From: an uncultured Oscillospiraceae bacterium
Lineage (GTDB): Bacteria; Bacillota; Clostridia; Oscillospirales; Oscillospiraceae
Length of the DNA stretch: 11,703 bases
Assembly: GCA_934623545.1 (NCBI GenBank)
Contig: CAKTVN010000032.1
Span: forward strand, 1-11,703
Direction of reading: 5' to 3'
The position numbers and the translations under genes were made by a program. The notes under the pieces were generated by a model. That model was not told the DNA's origin. It ran no database searches and saw only the letters and a program-made list of their open reading frames with translations. Shown here piece after piece: positions 1 through 6,760 of the stretch; the first letter of the stretch is position 1; the number at the start of each line of letters is the position of its first letter.

Positions 1-1
1 C

Positions 2-565
2 ACCATTGCCTCGCATGAGAAGATCGCAAAGCAGTTCCATCTGCCGTTCCAGTCCGGAAACGACCGCGTGCTCAAGGCGATGAACCGCCATTATGATTCG
101 GCGCAGTATCTTGCGCTTGCCGAGTACGGCAGGAGCATCATGCCGCAGCTGGTGCTGACGAGCGACGTGATCGTCGGCTTCCCCGGCGAGACGGAGGAGG
201 AGTTTGAGGACACCATCCGCCTCATCGAGCGCGTGCGCTATGACGCGCTGTTTACCTTCATTTTCTCGCCGCGACCCGGCACGCCTGCGGCAAAGATGGA
301 CGATCCGACCCCGAAGGAGGAGAAAAACCGCCGCTTTGACCGCCTGTGCGAGGTACAAAACCGTATTTCGCAGGAAATTCATCAGGCGTATGTCGGGCGG
401 ACGATGCGCGTGCTGGTCGACGGAAAGGACGGCGAACTGCTCACTGCCCGCACCGAGGGCGGACGGCTCGTGCGCATGACGGGAGCGGACAGTTTGATGG
501 GGCAGTTTACGAATGTGAAGATCACGGGCTGCACGACGTGGAGTCTAGTTGGAGAAAGTGTTTGA
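2..565 (+). CDS. miaB: MiaB, tRNA-2-methylthio-N6-dimethylallyladenosine synthase (3' part only)
   Basis: This is the C-terminal 187 residues of a methylthiotransferase that runs in from before the window. The family is a radical-SAM iron-sulfur enzyme that adds a methylthio group to i6A at position 37 of tRNAs reading UNN codons. The visible part holds the end of the radical-SAM barrel (HLPFQSGNDRVLKAMNR, then DVIVGFPGETEEEF and FTFIFSPRPGTPAAKM). A TRAM RNA-binding domain follows from about GRTMRVLVDG to the end, finishing in the family-typical TWSLVGE. The N-terminal half with the cluster cysteines lies outside the window, so its integrity cannot be judged. RimO and MtaB are relatives, but the TWSL ending and the downstream mutS favour MiaB. 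miaA lies about 6 kb downstream and makes the substrate of this enzyme. Confidence 0.93.
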   Translation, partial: TIASHEKIAKQFHLPFQSGNDRVLKAMNRHYDSAQYLALAEYGRSIMPQLVLTSDVIVGFPGETEEEFEDTIRLIERVRYDALFTFIFSPRPGTPAAKMDDPTPKEEKNRRFDRLCEVQNRISQEIHQAYVGRTMRVLVDGKDGELLTARTEGGRLVRMTGADSLMGQFTNVKITGCTTWSLVGESV

Positions 566-652
566 ATTTGCGTACACTGCGTGTGCGCGGGGCTTCTGCG
601 ATTGCACCGCAGTGCGGCGTTTACGGTTACACCGTAACTGTGCCTTCGGCGA

Positions 653-686
653 CCATATCTTTTCCCTCTTGCGGGAAAAGATATGG
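653..686. repeat. 14-bp perfect hairpin, left arm
   Basis: The stem CCATATCTTTTCCC pairs perfectly with GGGAAAAGATATGG around the six-base loop TCTTGC. No T-tract follows, so it does not look like an intrinsic terminator. The mirrored hairpin at 1199-1234 has a different stem sequence but keeps TCTTGC in its loop when read on the opposite strand. Confidence 0.85.
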
Positions 687-906
687 AAGAAAAGGACGCT
701 GGGACGCGTTCTATAGCGCTGACGCGCAGAAAAACAGGTCGTGACATTCTGCGTGTTGTCGTTACATTGGCGGTCAAGGAACGCCCTTCGGGCGACCGTC
801 AAATCGGGTTTCCTGACCGCGCGATAGACAAATACATTTTGTTATGTTCGCGCCCGTTGAATATTTGACGTATGAAATTCGTGGAGTTTCCGATATCAAG
901 AGGCTC

Positions 907-932
907 GTAGGGGTCGATGCCCACATCGACCC
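907..932 (+). repeat. 26-base GTAGGGG stem-loop unit 1
   Basis: GTA is followed by an eight-base stem GGGGTCGA-type arm closing on ATCGACCC, with the loop GCCCAC. The pattern is GTAG plus an 8-bp stem plus a 6-base loop. It is the mirrored partner of 980-1005, with which it shares the loop and differs at paired stem positions. Confidence 0.8.
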
Positions 933-943
933 GCGTCTCACCT

Positions 944-969
944 GTAGGGGCGGACGACTCTGTCCGCCC
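944..969 (+). repeat. 26-base GTAGGGG stem-loop unit 2, at the symmetry centre
   Basis: GTAG is followed by the stem GGGCGGAC, the loop GACTCT and GTCCGCCC. It sits at the centre of the large inverted repeat. The reverse complement of 1266-1291 is identical to it over all 26 bases. Confidence 0.82.
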
Positions 970-979
970 GTTGCGCGAA

Positions 980-1005
980 GGGCTGATGTGGGCATCAGCC
1001 CCTAC
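980..1005 (-). repeat. 26-base GTAGGGG stem-loop unit 3, inverted
   Basis: Read on the minus strand it is GTAG, then the stem GGGCTGAT, the loop GCCCAC and ATCAGCCC. Against unit 1 the stem differs by compensatory changes (TCGA-type versus CTGA-type) while the loop is the same. Confidence 0.8.
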
Positions 1006-1198
1006 AACCCTTAACAGGGCAAATACTGTTCGACTTCCATACGTCAGATATTTACCGCAGTACGATATTTCCGTATACAAAATTGAGTGCGCCGCCCGAA
1101 GGGCGTTCGGTCTACGGCAAGAGAAACGACAATACGTAAAACAAAATGATTTGTTTTTCTGCGCGTCAGCGCTATTTCGTCTCCAGCGCCTCTTTTTT

Positions 1199-1234
1199 GC
1201 ATACTTTTTTCTGGCAAGACAGAAAAAAGTATGC
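1199..1234. repeat. 14-bp perfect hairpin, right arm
   Basis: GCATACTTTTTTCT pairs perfectly with AGAAAAAAGTATGC around the loop GGCAAGAC. On the minus strand the loop reads GTCTTGCC and so contains the TCTTGC of the left-arm hairpin. The stems have diverged at many positions and both remain fully paired. Confidence 0.85.
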
Positions 1235-1265
1235 CGTCGGAGACATTCCGCGCCTGCGGCGCGGC

Positions 1266-1291
1266 GGGCGGACAGAGTCGTCCGCCCCTAC
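1266..1291 (-). repeat. 26-base GTAGGGG stem-loop unit 4, inverted
   Basis: This is an exact reverse-complement copy of 944-969. No unit of this kind occupies the mirrored place in the left arm, where a TTACGGT/ACCGTAA hairpin (621-637) is found instead. That suggests the 26-base unit can move or be exchanged as a module of its own. Confidence 0.82.
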
Positions 1292-1345
1292 GAATACGAA
1301 AAAGCCCCGCGCACGCAGTGCGCGAAACACGAATGAATTTATGAA

Positions 1346-1351
1346 AGAGGG
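1346..1351 (+). promoter_or_regulatory. Ribosome binding site that sets the mutS start
   Basis: AGAGGG lies seven bases before the ATG at 1359. It supports that start over the in-frame ATG at 1341, which has no such site and would add six residues, and over the open frame further upstream. Confidence 0.7.
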
Positions 1352-1358
1352 TCAGATT

Positions 1359-3956
1359 ATGGCAGAGCTCACGCCCATGATGCAGCAATACCGGGAGATC
1401 AAGGCACGCAATCCGGACTGTCTGCTGTTTTTCCGTCTGGGCGATTTCTATGAGATGTTCGACGAGGACGCGCGTCTTGCGTCCAAGGAGCTCGATCTGA
1501 CGCTCACCACGCGCGACCGCAGCAAGGAAAAAGCCGATCAGACGCCGATGTGCGGCGTCCCGTATCACTCCTCAGACAGCTACATCGGGCGGCTGGTCGC
1601 GAAGGGCTATAAGGTCGCGATCTGCGAGCAGATGGAGGACCCGGCGCTGGCAAAGGGGCTGGTCAAGCGCGACATCGTGCGCATCGTGACGCCCGGAACG
1701 GTGACGGAGAGCTCCATGCTCGAGGAATCCAAAAACAATTACTACGCCTGCATCTACGAGACCGCGGGCTGCTGGGGCGTCTGCTTCTGCGACATTTCGA
1801 CCGGCGCGTTTTACGCCACCGGCGCCAGAGGCGAGGGCGCGGAGGAGGCTGTCTGCAACGAGCTCGGAAGCTTTGCGCCCGTCGAGGTCCTGCTCGGCGG
1901 CGGCGCGGGCGAGGGCGAGATGATGAAGGCAGTCCTTTCCGAGCGGCTGCACTGCTGCGTCAACCACGGCGCGGAGGCGGCGTTCGACTACGCAGGCTGC
2001 GAAAAGCTCGTCTGCGGGCAGTTCGGAAAGAGCGTCGCGCAACTGGGGCTGGAGTCGGAGCCGGCGGTCGTATCGGCGGCGGGCGCACTGCTCTCTACGC
2101 TTCAGGACGCGCAGAAAAATACGCTGCCGCACATCCGGGAGCTGGAATTTTATCTTGCCGGGCGCTTCATGGGCATCGGGCTGACCGCCCGGCGCAATCT
2201 GGAGCTGACGGAGACCATGCGCTCGAAGGAAAAGAAGGGGAGCCTTCTGTGGGTGCTGGACAAGACCGGCACCGCGATGGGCGGGCGGCTCCTGCGCGCG
2301 TGGATGGAGAGACCGCTCCTGTCCCCGGCGCTCATCGGAAAGCGCCTTTCGGCGGTAGATGAGCTGGTCAAAAAGAACATCGACCGCGAGGAGCTGGCGC
2401 TGGCGCTCAAGGACGTTTCCGATCTCGAGCGCGTGATCACGCGCATCGTCACCGGGACTGCCAACTGCCGCGATATGGTCGCGCTGTGCCGCGGGACCGA
2501 GCGTCTGCCGGAGCTGAAGCAGCGCCTCGCCTCGATGGACGCGGCGCTTTTGAAGGTGCTGTGCGGGCAGCTCGATACGCTCGACGATCTGCGCGACCTC
2601 ATTTCCCGCGCGATCGTGGACGACCCTCCCTTTACCGTCCGCGAGGGCAAAATGATCCGCAAGGGCTACAGCGAGGAGGTCGACCATCTGCGCGACGTGC
2701 AGGAAAACGGCGCGGCGTGTATGCTCGAGATCGAGGCGAAGGAAAAGGAAAAGACCGGCATCCGCAACCTGCGCGTGCGGTATAACCGCGTGTTCGGCTA
2801 TGCCATCGAGGTCGCCAAGGGGCAGATCGACATGGTCCCGGATTATTACATCCGCAAGCAGACGCTCGCAAACGGCGAGCGCTACATCACGCAGGAGCTC
2901 AAGGAGCTGGAAAACACCATCCTTACGGCGAAGGATCGCATCGTCTCGCTGGAATTTGAGCTGTTTCAGCAGGTGCGGCAGACGCTTGCGGACGCCGCGC
3001 CGCGCGTCCAGCAGACGGCGCGTGCCGTTGCGGCGGTCGACGTGCTGACAAGCCTTGCCTCTGTTGCGGTACATAACCACTACTGCCGCCCGGAGATCGA
3101 TCTGTCCGGGGAGATCTCCATCACCGAGGGGCGGCACCCGGTCGTCGAGCAGATGCTCAAGGGCTCTCTGTTCGTCCCGAACGACACCCGCCTCGGCGAG
3201 GAGGGCTGCCGCGTGGCGATCATCACGGGACCCAATATGGCGGGCAAATCGACCTATATGCGCCAGGTGGCGCTCATCACGCTGATGGCGCAGATGGGAA
3301 GCTTCGTGCCCGCAAAGTCGGCGCGCATCGGCGTGGTCGACCAGATCTTTACGCGCATCGGCGCGTCGGACGACCTCGCCTCCGGGCAGTCCACCTTTAT
3401 GGTGGAGATGTCGGAGGTGGCGGACATTCTGAAAAACGCGACCGCGCGGTCGCTGCTCATTCTCGATGAGATCGGGCGCGGCACGTCGACCTTTGACGGC
3501 ATGGCGATCGCACGCGCGGTGCTGGAATACGCAGCCGACCGCAAGCGGCTCGGCGCGAAGACGCTCTTTGCCACGCACTATCACGAGCTGAGCGATATCT
3601 CGCAGGAGCTTTCCGGTGTGCAGAACTTCAACATCGCCGTGAAAAAGCGGCAGGGCGACATGATCTTCCTGCGCAAGATCGTCCCCGGCGCGGCGGACGA
3701 CAGCTACGGCGTCGAGGTCGCGAAGCTCGCGGGGCTGCCGGAGCGCGTGATCACGCGCGCGCGGGAAATCCTCAAAAAGCTTGAAACGCAGGCGCCGCAG
3801 GCGGCGCCGAAGCGCGCGGAGCAGGAGGACGACCAGGTCTCCATGCTCGATCTCGGCGCGGGCGAGCTGCGCCGGGCGCTGGAGGCGGTCACGGTCGAGA
3901 CGCTCACGCCCATCGAGGCGATGAACGTGCTCTACCGGCTCAAGCAGATGCTGTAG
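1359..3956 (+). CDS. mutS: MutS, DNA mismatch recognition ATPase
   Basis: This 865-residue protein is a normal full-length MutS. It scans DNA as a dimer, clamps onto mismatches and recruits MutL. The mismatch-reading Phe-X-Glu motif is F30-Y31-E32 in GDFYEMF. Connector, core/lever and clamp regions fill the middle. The C-terminal ABC-type ATPase has Walker A GPNMAGKST (624-632), Walker B LLILDEIGRG with D703-E704, and an FATHYHEL segment. Near the end, QVSML (826-830) matches the beta-clamp binding consensus, followed by a short C-terminal dimerisation helix. The start at 1359 is set by AGAGGG and by the family N-terminus (TPMMQQYREIK). It is the first gene of a tight run with CPBP protease, mutL and miaA, but it is separated from miaB by a 793-base repeat-filled gap. 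Confidence 0.97.
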   Translation: MAELTPMMQQYREIKARNPDCLLFFRLGDFYEMFDEDARLASKELDLTLTTRDRSKEKADQTPMCGVPYHSSDSYIGRLVAKGYKVAICEQMEDPALAKGLVKRDIVRIVTPGTVTESSMLEESKNNYYACIYETAGCWGVCFCDISTGAFYATGARGEGAEEAVCNELGSFAPVEVLLGGGAGEGEMMKAVLSERLHCCVNHGAEAAFDYAGCEKLVCGQFGKSVAQLGLESEPAVVSAAGALLSTLQDAQKNTLPHIRELEFYLAGRFMGIGLTARRNLELTETMRSKEKKGSLLWVLDKTGTAMGGRLLRAWMERPLLSPALIGKRLSAVDELVKKNIDREELALALKDVSDLERVITRIVTGTANCRDMVALCRGTERLPELKQRLASMDAALLKVLCGQLDTLDDLRDLISRAIVDDPPFTVREGKMIRKGYSEEVDHLRDVQENGAACMLEIEAKEKEKTGIRNLRVRYNRVFGYAIEVAKGQIDMVPDYYIRKQTLANGERYITQELKELENTILTAKDRIVSLEFELFQQVRQTLADAAPRVQQTARAVAAVDVLTSLASVAVHNHYCRPEIDLSGEISITEGRHPVVEQMLKGSLFVPNDTRLGEEGCRVAIITGPNMAGKSTYMRQVALITLMAQMGSFVPAKSARIGVVDQIFTRIGASDDLASGQSTFMVEMSEVADILKNATARSLLILDEIGRGTSTFDGMAIARAVLEYAADRKRLGAKTLFATHYHELSDISQELSGVQNFNIAVKKRQGDMIFLRKIVPGAADDSYGVEVAKLAGLPERVITRAREILKKLETQAPQAAPKRAEQEDDQVSMLDLGAGELRRALEAVTVETLTPIEAMNVLYRLKQML

Positions 3957-3979
3957 CAAGCGGTAAAGGAGCGTCAAAC

Positions 3980-4687
3980 ATGGCAAGAAACGCGTCCGGG
4001 CGCTATTTTAACGCGCGGCTTACAAAGGCGGAGATCATCGCCGGATGGTGCTATCTGCCGTTTTATCTGGTGCTGCTGAGCGTGATCCTACAGTATCTTT
4101 TTACGGCGCTGAAGCTGCCGATGGATACCATCACGCTCAACATCGCGTACTTCGCGATCAATCTGGCGGCAGTATTGATCATTTTCCGAAGCTTCCTCCG
4201 GCAGCGCTTTTTCGGCGCGAGCTTCTGGGAGTTCGTGCAGGCGTGCATCCTCGGCTTTGTGTTCTATCAGGTCGGGACGCTCGCCGTCCAGTTCGCCGTC
4301 TCGAAGCTCGGCGGCACGATGGAGGTCTATAACAACACGACCGTCGCGGGGATGGTGATGGAGAACCGGTATGTCATGCTGGCGATCTCGGTGATCTTCG
4401 CGCCGGTCATTGAGGAAACGCTCATCCGCGGGCTGGTGTTCGGCTCCATCCGGACTGCCTCGCGCCCGCTTGCGTATATCACATCCATTTTCGTTTTTAC
4501 GATGATGCACAACTGGCAGTATTTCGGCGCGCACGCGCTTGGCGCGGTGCTTCTGAGCTGCCTTGCCTATATCCCCGCGTCGGCGGCGCTCTGCTGGACG
4601 TATGAAAAGGCGGGGACGATCTGGGCATCCATCACCGTACACGCCATCATCAACGCGATCTCCTTCGGGATACTTGTACTCCCGTAA
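3980..4687 (+). CDS. CPBP-family intramembrane glutamic endopeptidase
   Basis: This 235-residue, strongly hydrophobic protein probably has six to eight membrane helices. It carries all three signature motifs of the CPBP (CAAX protease / bacteriocin-processing, Abi) family: E145-E146-xxx-R150 in EETLIRG, FTMMH (F173 to H177) and HAIIN (H221 to N225). The conserved glutamates and histidines form the active site in the Rce1-type fold, so it is predicted to be catalytically competent. Its substrate cannot be read from the sequence. The start has AAAGGAG (3965-3971) eight bases upstream. It begins 23 bases after mutS and ends 37 bases before mutL, so it is probably co-transcribed with both, although no mismatch-repair role is known for this family. 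Members elsewhere serve in prenyl-protein processing, bacteriocin immunity or stress signalling. Confidence 0.9.
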   Translation: MARNASGRYFNARLTKAEIIAGWCYLPFYLVLLSVILQYLFTALKLPMDTITLNIAYFAINLAAVLIIFRSFLRQRFFGASFWEFVQACILGFVFYQVGTLAVQFAVSKLGGTMEVYNNTTVAGMVMENRYVMLAISVIFAPVIEETLIRGLVFGSIRTASRPLAYITSIFVFTMMHNWQYFGAHALGAVLLSCLAYIPASAALCWTYEKAGTIWASITVHAIINAISFGILVLP

Positions 4688-4724
4688 GAGAAGCGCCGCG
4701 ATTTCCCGGAAGGAGGTCATTTCC

Positions 4725-6743
4725 ATGCCGAAAATTCAGCAGCTGGACGCCCATGTTGCAGACCTGATCGCCGCGGGCGAGGTGGTGGAGCGTCCGGCGT
4801 CCGCCATCAAGGAGCTGGTCGAGAACGCGATCGACGCGGGCTCAAAGACCATTACAGTGGAAATTCAGAACGGCGGCATGACGTTCATCCGCGTGACCGA
4901 CGACGGCTGCGGCATGGAGTCGGCTGACGCGCGCATCGCCTTCCTGCGGCACGCCACCAGCAAGCTGCGGACGAAGGACGATCTGGCCGCCATCGGCACG
5001 CTGGGCTTCCGCGGCGAGGCGCTCGCCGCCATTTCCTCCGTTTCGCGCATCGATCTGCTCACAAAGACGCGCGAGAGCGTGTCCGGGACGGCGCTCACGC
5101 TCGAGGCGGGCGTCATCCGCTCCGAGGAGCCCGCGGGCTGCGCCGATGGGACGACGATCCTGGTCCGCGATCTGTTCTATAACACACCGGCGCGCATGAA
5201 GTTCATGAAGTCCGACACGGCGGAGGGCGCGGCGGTGTTTGCCGCTGTGCAGAAGCAGGCGCTGGCGCATCCGGAGGTCTCGTTCCGGTTTGTGCGCGAC
5301 GGCGCGGAGCTGCTGCATACTGCCGGAGACGGCGATGAAAAGGGCGCGATCTATCAGGTGCTCGGGCGGCAGCTCGTCAACGAGATGGTCCCGGTCGAGA
5401 GCAGCTGGGAGAAGATCGCGGTCAGCGGCTTCGTGACCAAGCCGACCGCGACGCGCGGCAGCCGGAGCTTTCAGTATTTCTTCGTAAACGGACGCTTCAT
5501 CAAGTCGCGCACGCTCAGCGCGGCGCTGGAGGAAGCGTATAAAAACCAGATGATGACCGGGCGGTTTCCTGCCTGTGTGCTGCATATCACGCTGCCGGTG
5601 CAGGCGGTGGACGTCAATGTCCACCCGGCGAAGACCGAGGTGCGCTTCCTTTCGGAGCGGAGCGTGTTTGATGCGGTCCATTACGGCGTGCTCTCGGCGC
5701 TGAACAAGACGCCCGGCGCGCCGAAGATGCGCCTTCCGGAGCGGAAGGAAGCGCCCTCCGCGCAGCTTTCGCCGCAGAAGGACTTTTTTAAGACCATGAG
5801 CGCGGCGGAATACCGCGCCTCCGCGCCCGTTTCGGCGGCGATGGCGTTCGCGTCGGATGTGCGCATTCCTGCGCGCCCGTCTGCGGCTGCGCAGGAGCCG
5901 GAAAAGCCGGCGGAGGAACCGGCAGAAAAACGCGCCGCGCAGGTACCGGTCGCGGCTTTGCCCGCGCGCGCGCCGCGCCCGGTGAACATCTTCCCGGATG
6001 AACTGGAATCGGCGCTTTTGAGCGGGGAGACGGCGGCATCCAAGCCGAACGCCACGCCGCAGCCGCCTGCGCCGCCGGTGCAGCAGCCCGAATCGCCCGC
6101 CGCGCCGGCACAGATGCCGGAGGCCGCGGACGACGCGCAGCCGGTCGGGGCGCAGACGGAGCTTCCGATGCAGGAGCAAGGCTGGCGCGTGATCGGCGAG
6201 GCGCTGGACACCTATATTCTGGTCGAGCAGAATGACGCGGTCGTGCTGATCGACAAGCACGCCGCGCACGAACGCATTTTATTTGAAAAATTCAAGAAGC
6301 AGAACGCGCCCGTCATGTCGCAGGTGCTGCTTCTGCCCGTCGCCGCGAGTCTCAGCCGCGAGGAAGCCTCCGCTGTGCTGGAGCACGCGCAGCTGCTGGA
6401 GCGCTACGGCTTCGGGGTGGAGGACTTCGGAGACGGAACGGTGCTCCTGCGCCGCGTTCCGGCAGATATTGACCCGCAGGAGGCGGAAAGCAGCCTCGCG
6501 GAGCTTGCCGGGCAGCTTCTGGAGGGCAGGACGCTCGACCCGGAGGCGCTGCATGACGAGCTTCTGCACACCGTCGCGTGCAAGGCGGCGATCAAGGCGG
6601 GCTATCACACCCAGCCGCGCGAGCGCGACGCGCTGGTGCGCGAGGTGCTGACGCGCGACGATCTGAAATACTGCCCGCATGGGCGTCCGATCTGCATCAC
6701 GCTGACGCGCCGTCAGCTGGAAAAGCAGTTTAAGAGAGTTTGA
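4725..6743 (+). CDS. mutL: MutL, mismatch repair ATPase with C-terminal endonuclease
   Basis: This 672-residue protein couples mismatch recognition by MutS to strand incision. The N-terminal GHKL ATPase shows KELVENAIDAGS (catalytic E30, metal-binding N34), DDGCGM (59-64) and GFRGEAL (94-100). A linker rich in Pro, Ala and Glu spans about 330-480 and is rather long. The C-terminal domain starts near QGWRVIGEALDTYIL. It carries the metal-site motif DKHAAHERILFE (510-521), ACKAAIKAG (C619) and CPHGRP (650-655), which together mark a nicking MutL as in MutH-less bacteria. QVLLLP (533-538) fits the beta-clamp motif of endonuclease MutLs. AGGAGG (4711-4716) stands eight bases before the start, which excludes the longer open frame from 4563. 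miaA follows after 17 bases. Confidence 0.97.
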   Translation: MPKIQQLDAHVADLIAAGEVVERPASAIKELVENAIDAGSKTITVEIQNGGMTFIRVTDDGCGMESADARIAFLRHATSKLRTKDDLAAIGTLGFRGEALAAISSVSRIDLLTKTRESVSGTALTLEAGVIRSEEPAGCADGTTILVRDLFYNTPARMKFMKSDTAEGAAVFAAVQKQALAHPEVSFRFVRDGAELLHTAGDGDEKGAIYQVLGRQLVNEMVPVESSWEKIAVSGFVTKPTATRGSRSFQYFFVNGRFIKSRTLSAALEEAYKNQMMTGRFPACVLHITLPVQAVDVNVHPAKTEVRFLSERSVFDAVHYGVLSALNKTPGAPKMRLPERKEAPSAQLSPQKDFFKTMSAAEYRASAPVSAAMAFASDVRIPARPSAAAQEPEKPAEEPAEKRAAQVPVAALPARAPRPVNIFPDELESALLSGETAASKPNATPQPPAPPVQQPESPAAPAQMPEAADDAQPVGAQTELPMQEQGWRVIGEALDTYILVEQNDAVVLIDKHAAHERILFEKFKKQNAPVMSQVLLLPVAASLSREEASAVLEHAQLLERYGFGVEDFGDGTVLLRRVPADIDPQEAESSLAELAGQLLEGRTLDPEALHDELLHTVACKAAIKAGYHTQPRERDALVREVLTRDDLKYCPHGRPICITLTRRQLEKQFKRV

Positions 6744-6760
6744 CGGAGGGGAGGCGCGGT

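Larger units (their letters stand above)
571..932. repeat. Left arm of a ~760-bp imperfect inverted repeat between miaB and mutS
   Basis: This non-coding arm mirrors 980-1330. Reading inward, the shared modules are: CGCGGGGCT at 586-594 (partner 1303-1311 on the other strand), a 14-bp hairpin at 653-686 (partner 1199-1234), a 24-base identical block at 713-736 (partner 1152-1175), CGCCCTTCGGGCG at 782-794 (partner 1093-1105), GACGTATG at 867-874 (partner 1038-1045) and a GTAGGGG stem-loop at 907-932 (partner 980-1005). The pair midpoints all fall between about 943 and 957, so the whole block is one mirrored structure. A TTACGGT/ACCGTAA hairpin at 621-637 is specific to this arm. The short reading frames here have no plausible start or ribosome binding site. 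The block begins directly after the miaB stop codon. Confidence 0.85.
980..1330. repeat. Right arm of the ~760-bp imperfect inverted repeat
   Basis: This is the reverse-complement counterpart of 571-932, with the same modules in mirrored order. It ends about 30 bases before the mutS start. Arm-specific features are a second copy of the 26-base GTAGGGG unit at 1266-1291 and a CCGCGCC/GGCGCGG hairpin at 1248-1264, at the place where the left arm has a different hairpin (621-637). A GCGCAC/GTGCGC hairpin at 1309-1323 lies at the outer end and corresponds to a diverged hairpin near 571-587. One frame stays open through the arm into mutS, but this looks like chance in GC-rich DNA. No promoter I would trust is visible. 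Confidence 0.85.

Noticed and set aside
545..802. Small protein on the minus strand sharing CFSARQRY and KPRA with the translated right arm
   Set aside because: The similarity follows from the inverted DNA repeat. There is no good start or ribosome binding site, and the hairpin covariation argues for structure rather than coding. A codon-substitution test on more copies would decide.
865..897. Possible promoter TTGACG with a GATATC downstream inside the repeat block
   Set aside because: The spacing is about 20 bases or more and the -10 match is poor, so I do not call it.
1146..1358. N-terminal extension of MutS through the right repeat arm
   Set aside because: The frame is open, but the added residues do not resemble MutS, the stretch is repeat DNA, and AGAGGG plus the family N-terminus fix the start at 1359.
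566..1358. CRISPR array from the repeated 26-base units
   Set aside because: The units are in mixed orientation with irregular spacing and self-complementary stems that vary. There are no regular spacers and no cas genes.
1572..3986. Long open frame on the minus strand across mutS
   Set aside because: It is a GC-rich antisense shadow full of Arg, His and Leu with no domain, opposite a certain mutS.
4563..4724. Upstream extension of MutL
   Set aside because: It overlaps the CPBP gene. The ATG at 4725 has a near-perfect AGGAGG and the conserved MutL N-terminus.
4842..6269. Long minus-strand frame across mutL
   Set aside because: The composition is Arg-rich low complexity, mirrored from mutL codons, with no recognisable domain.
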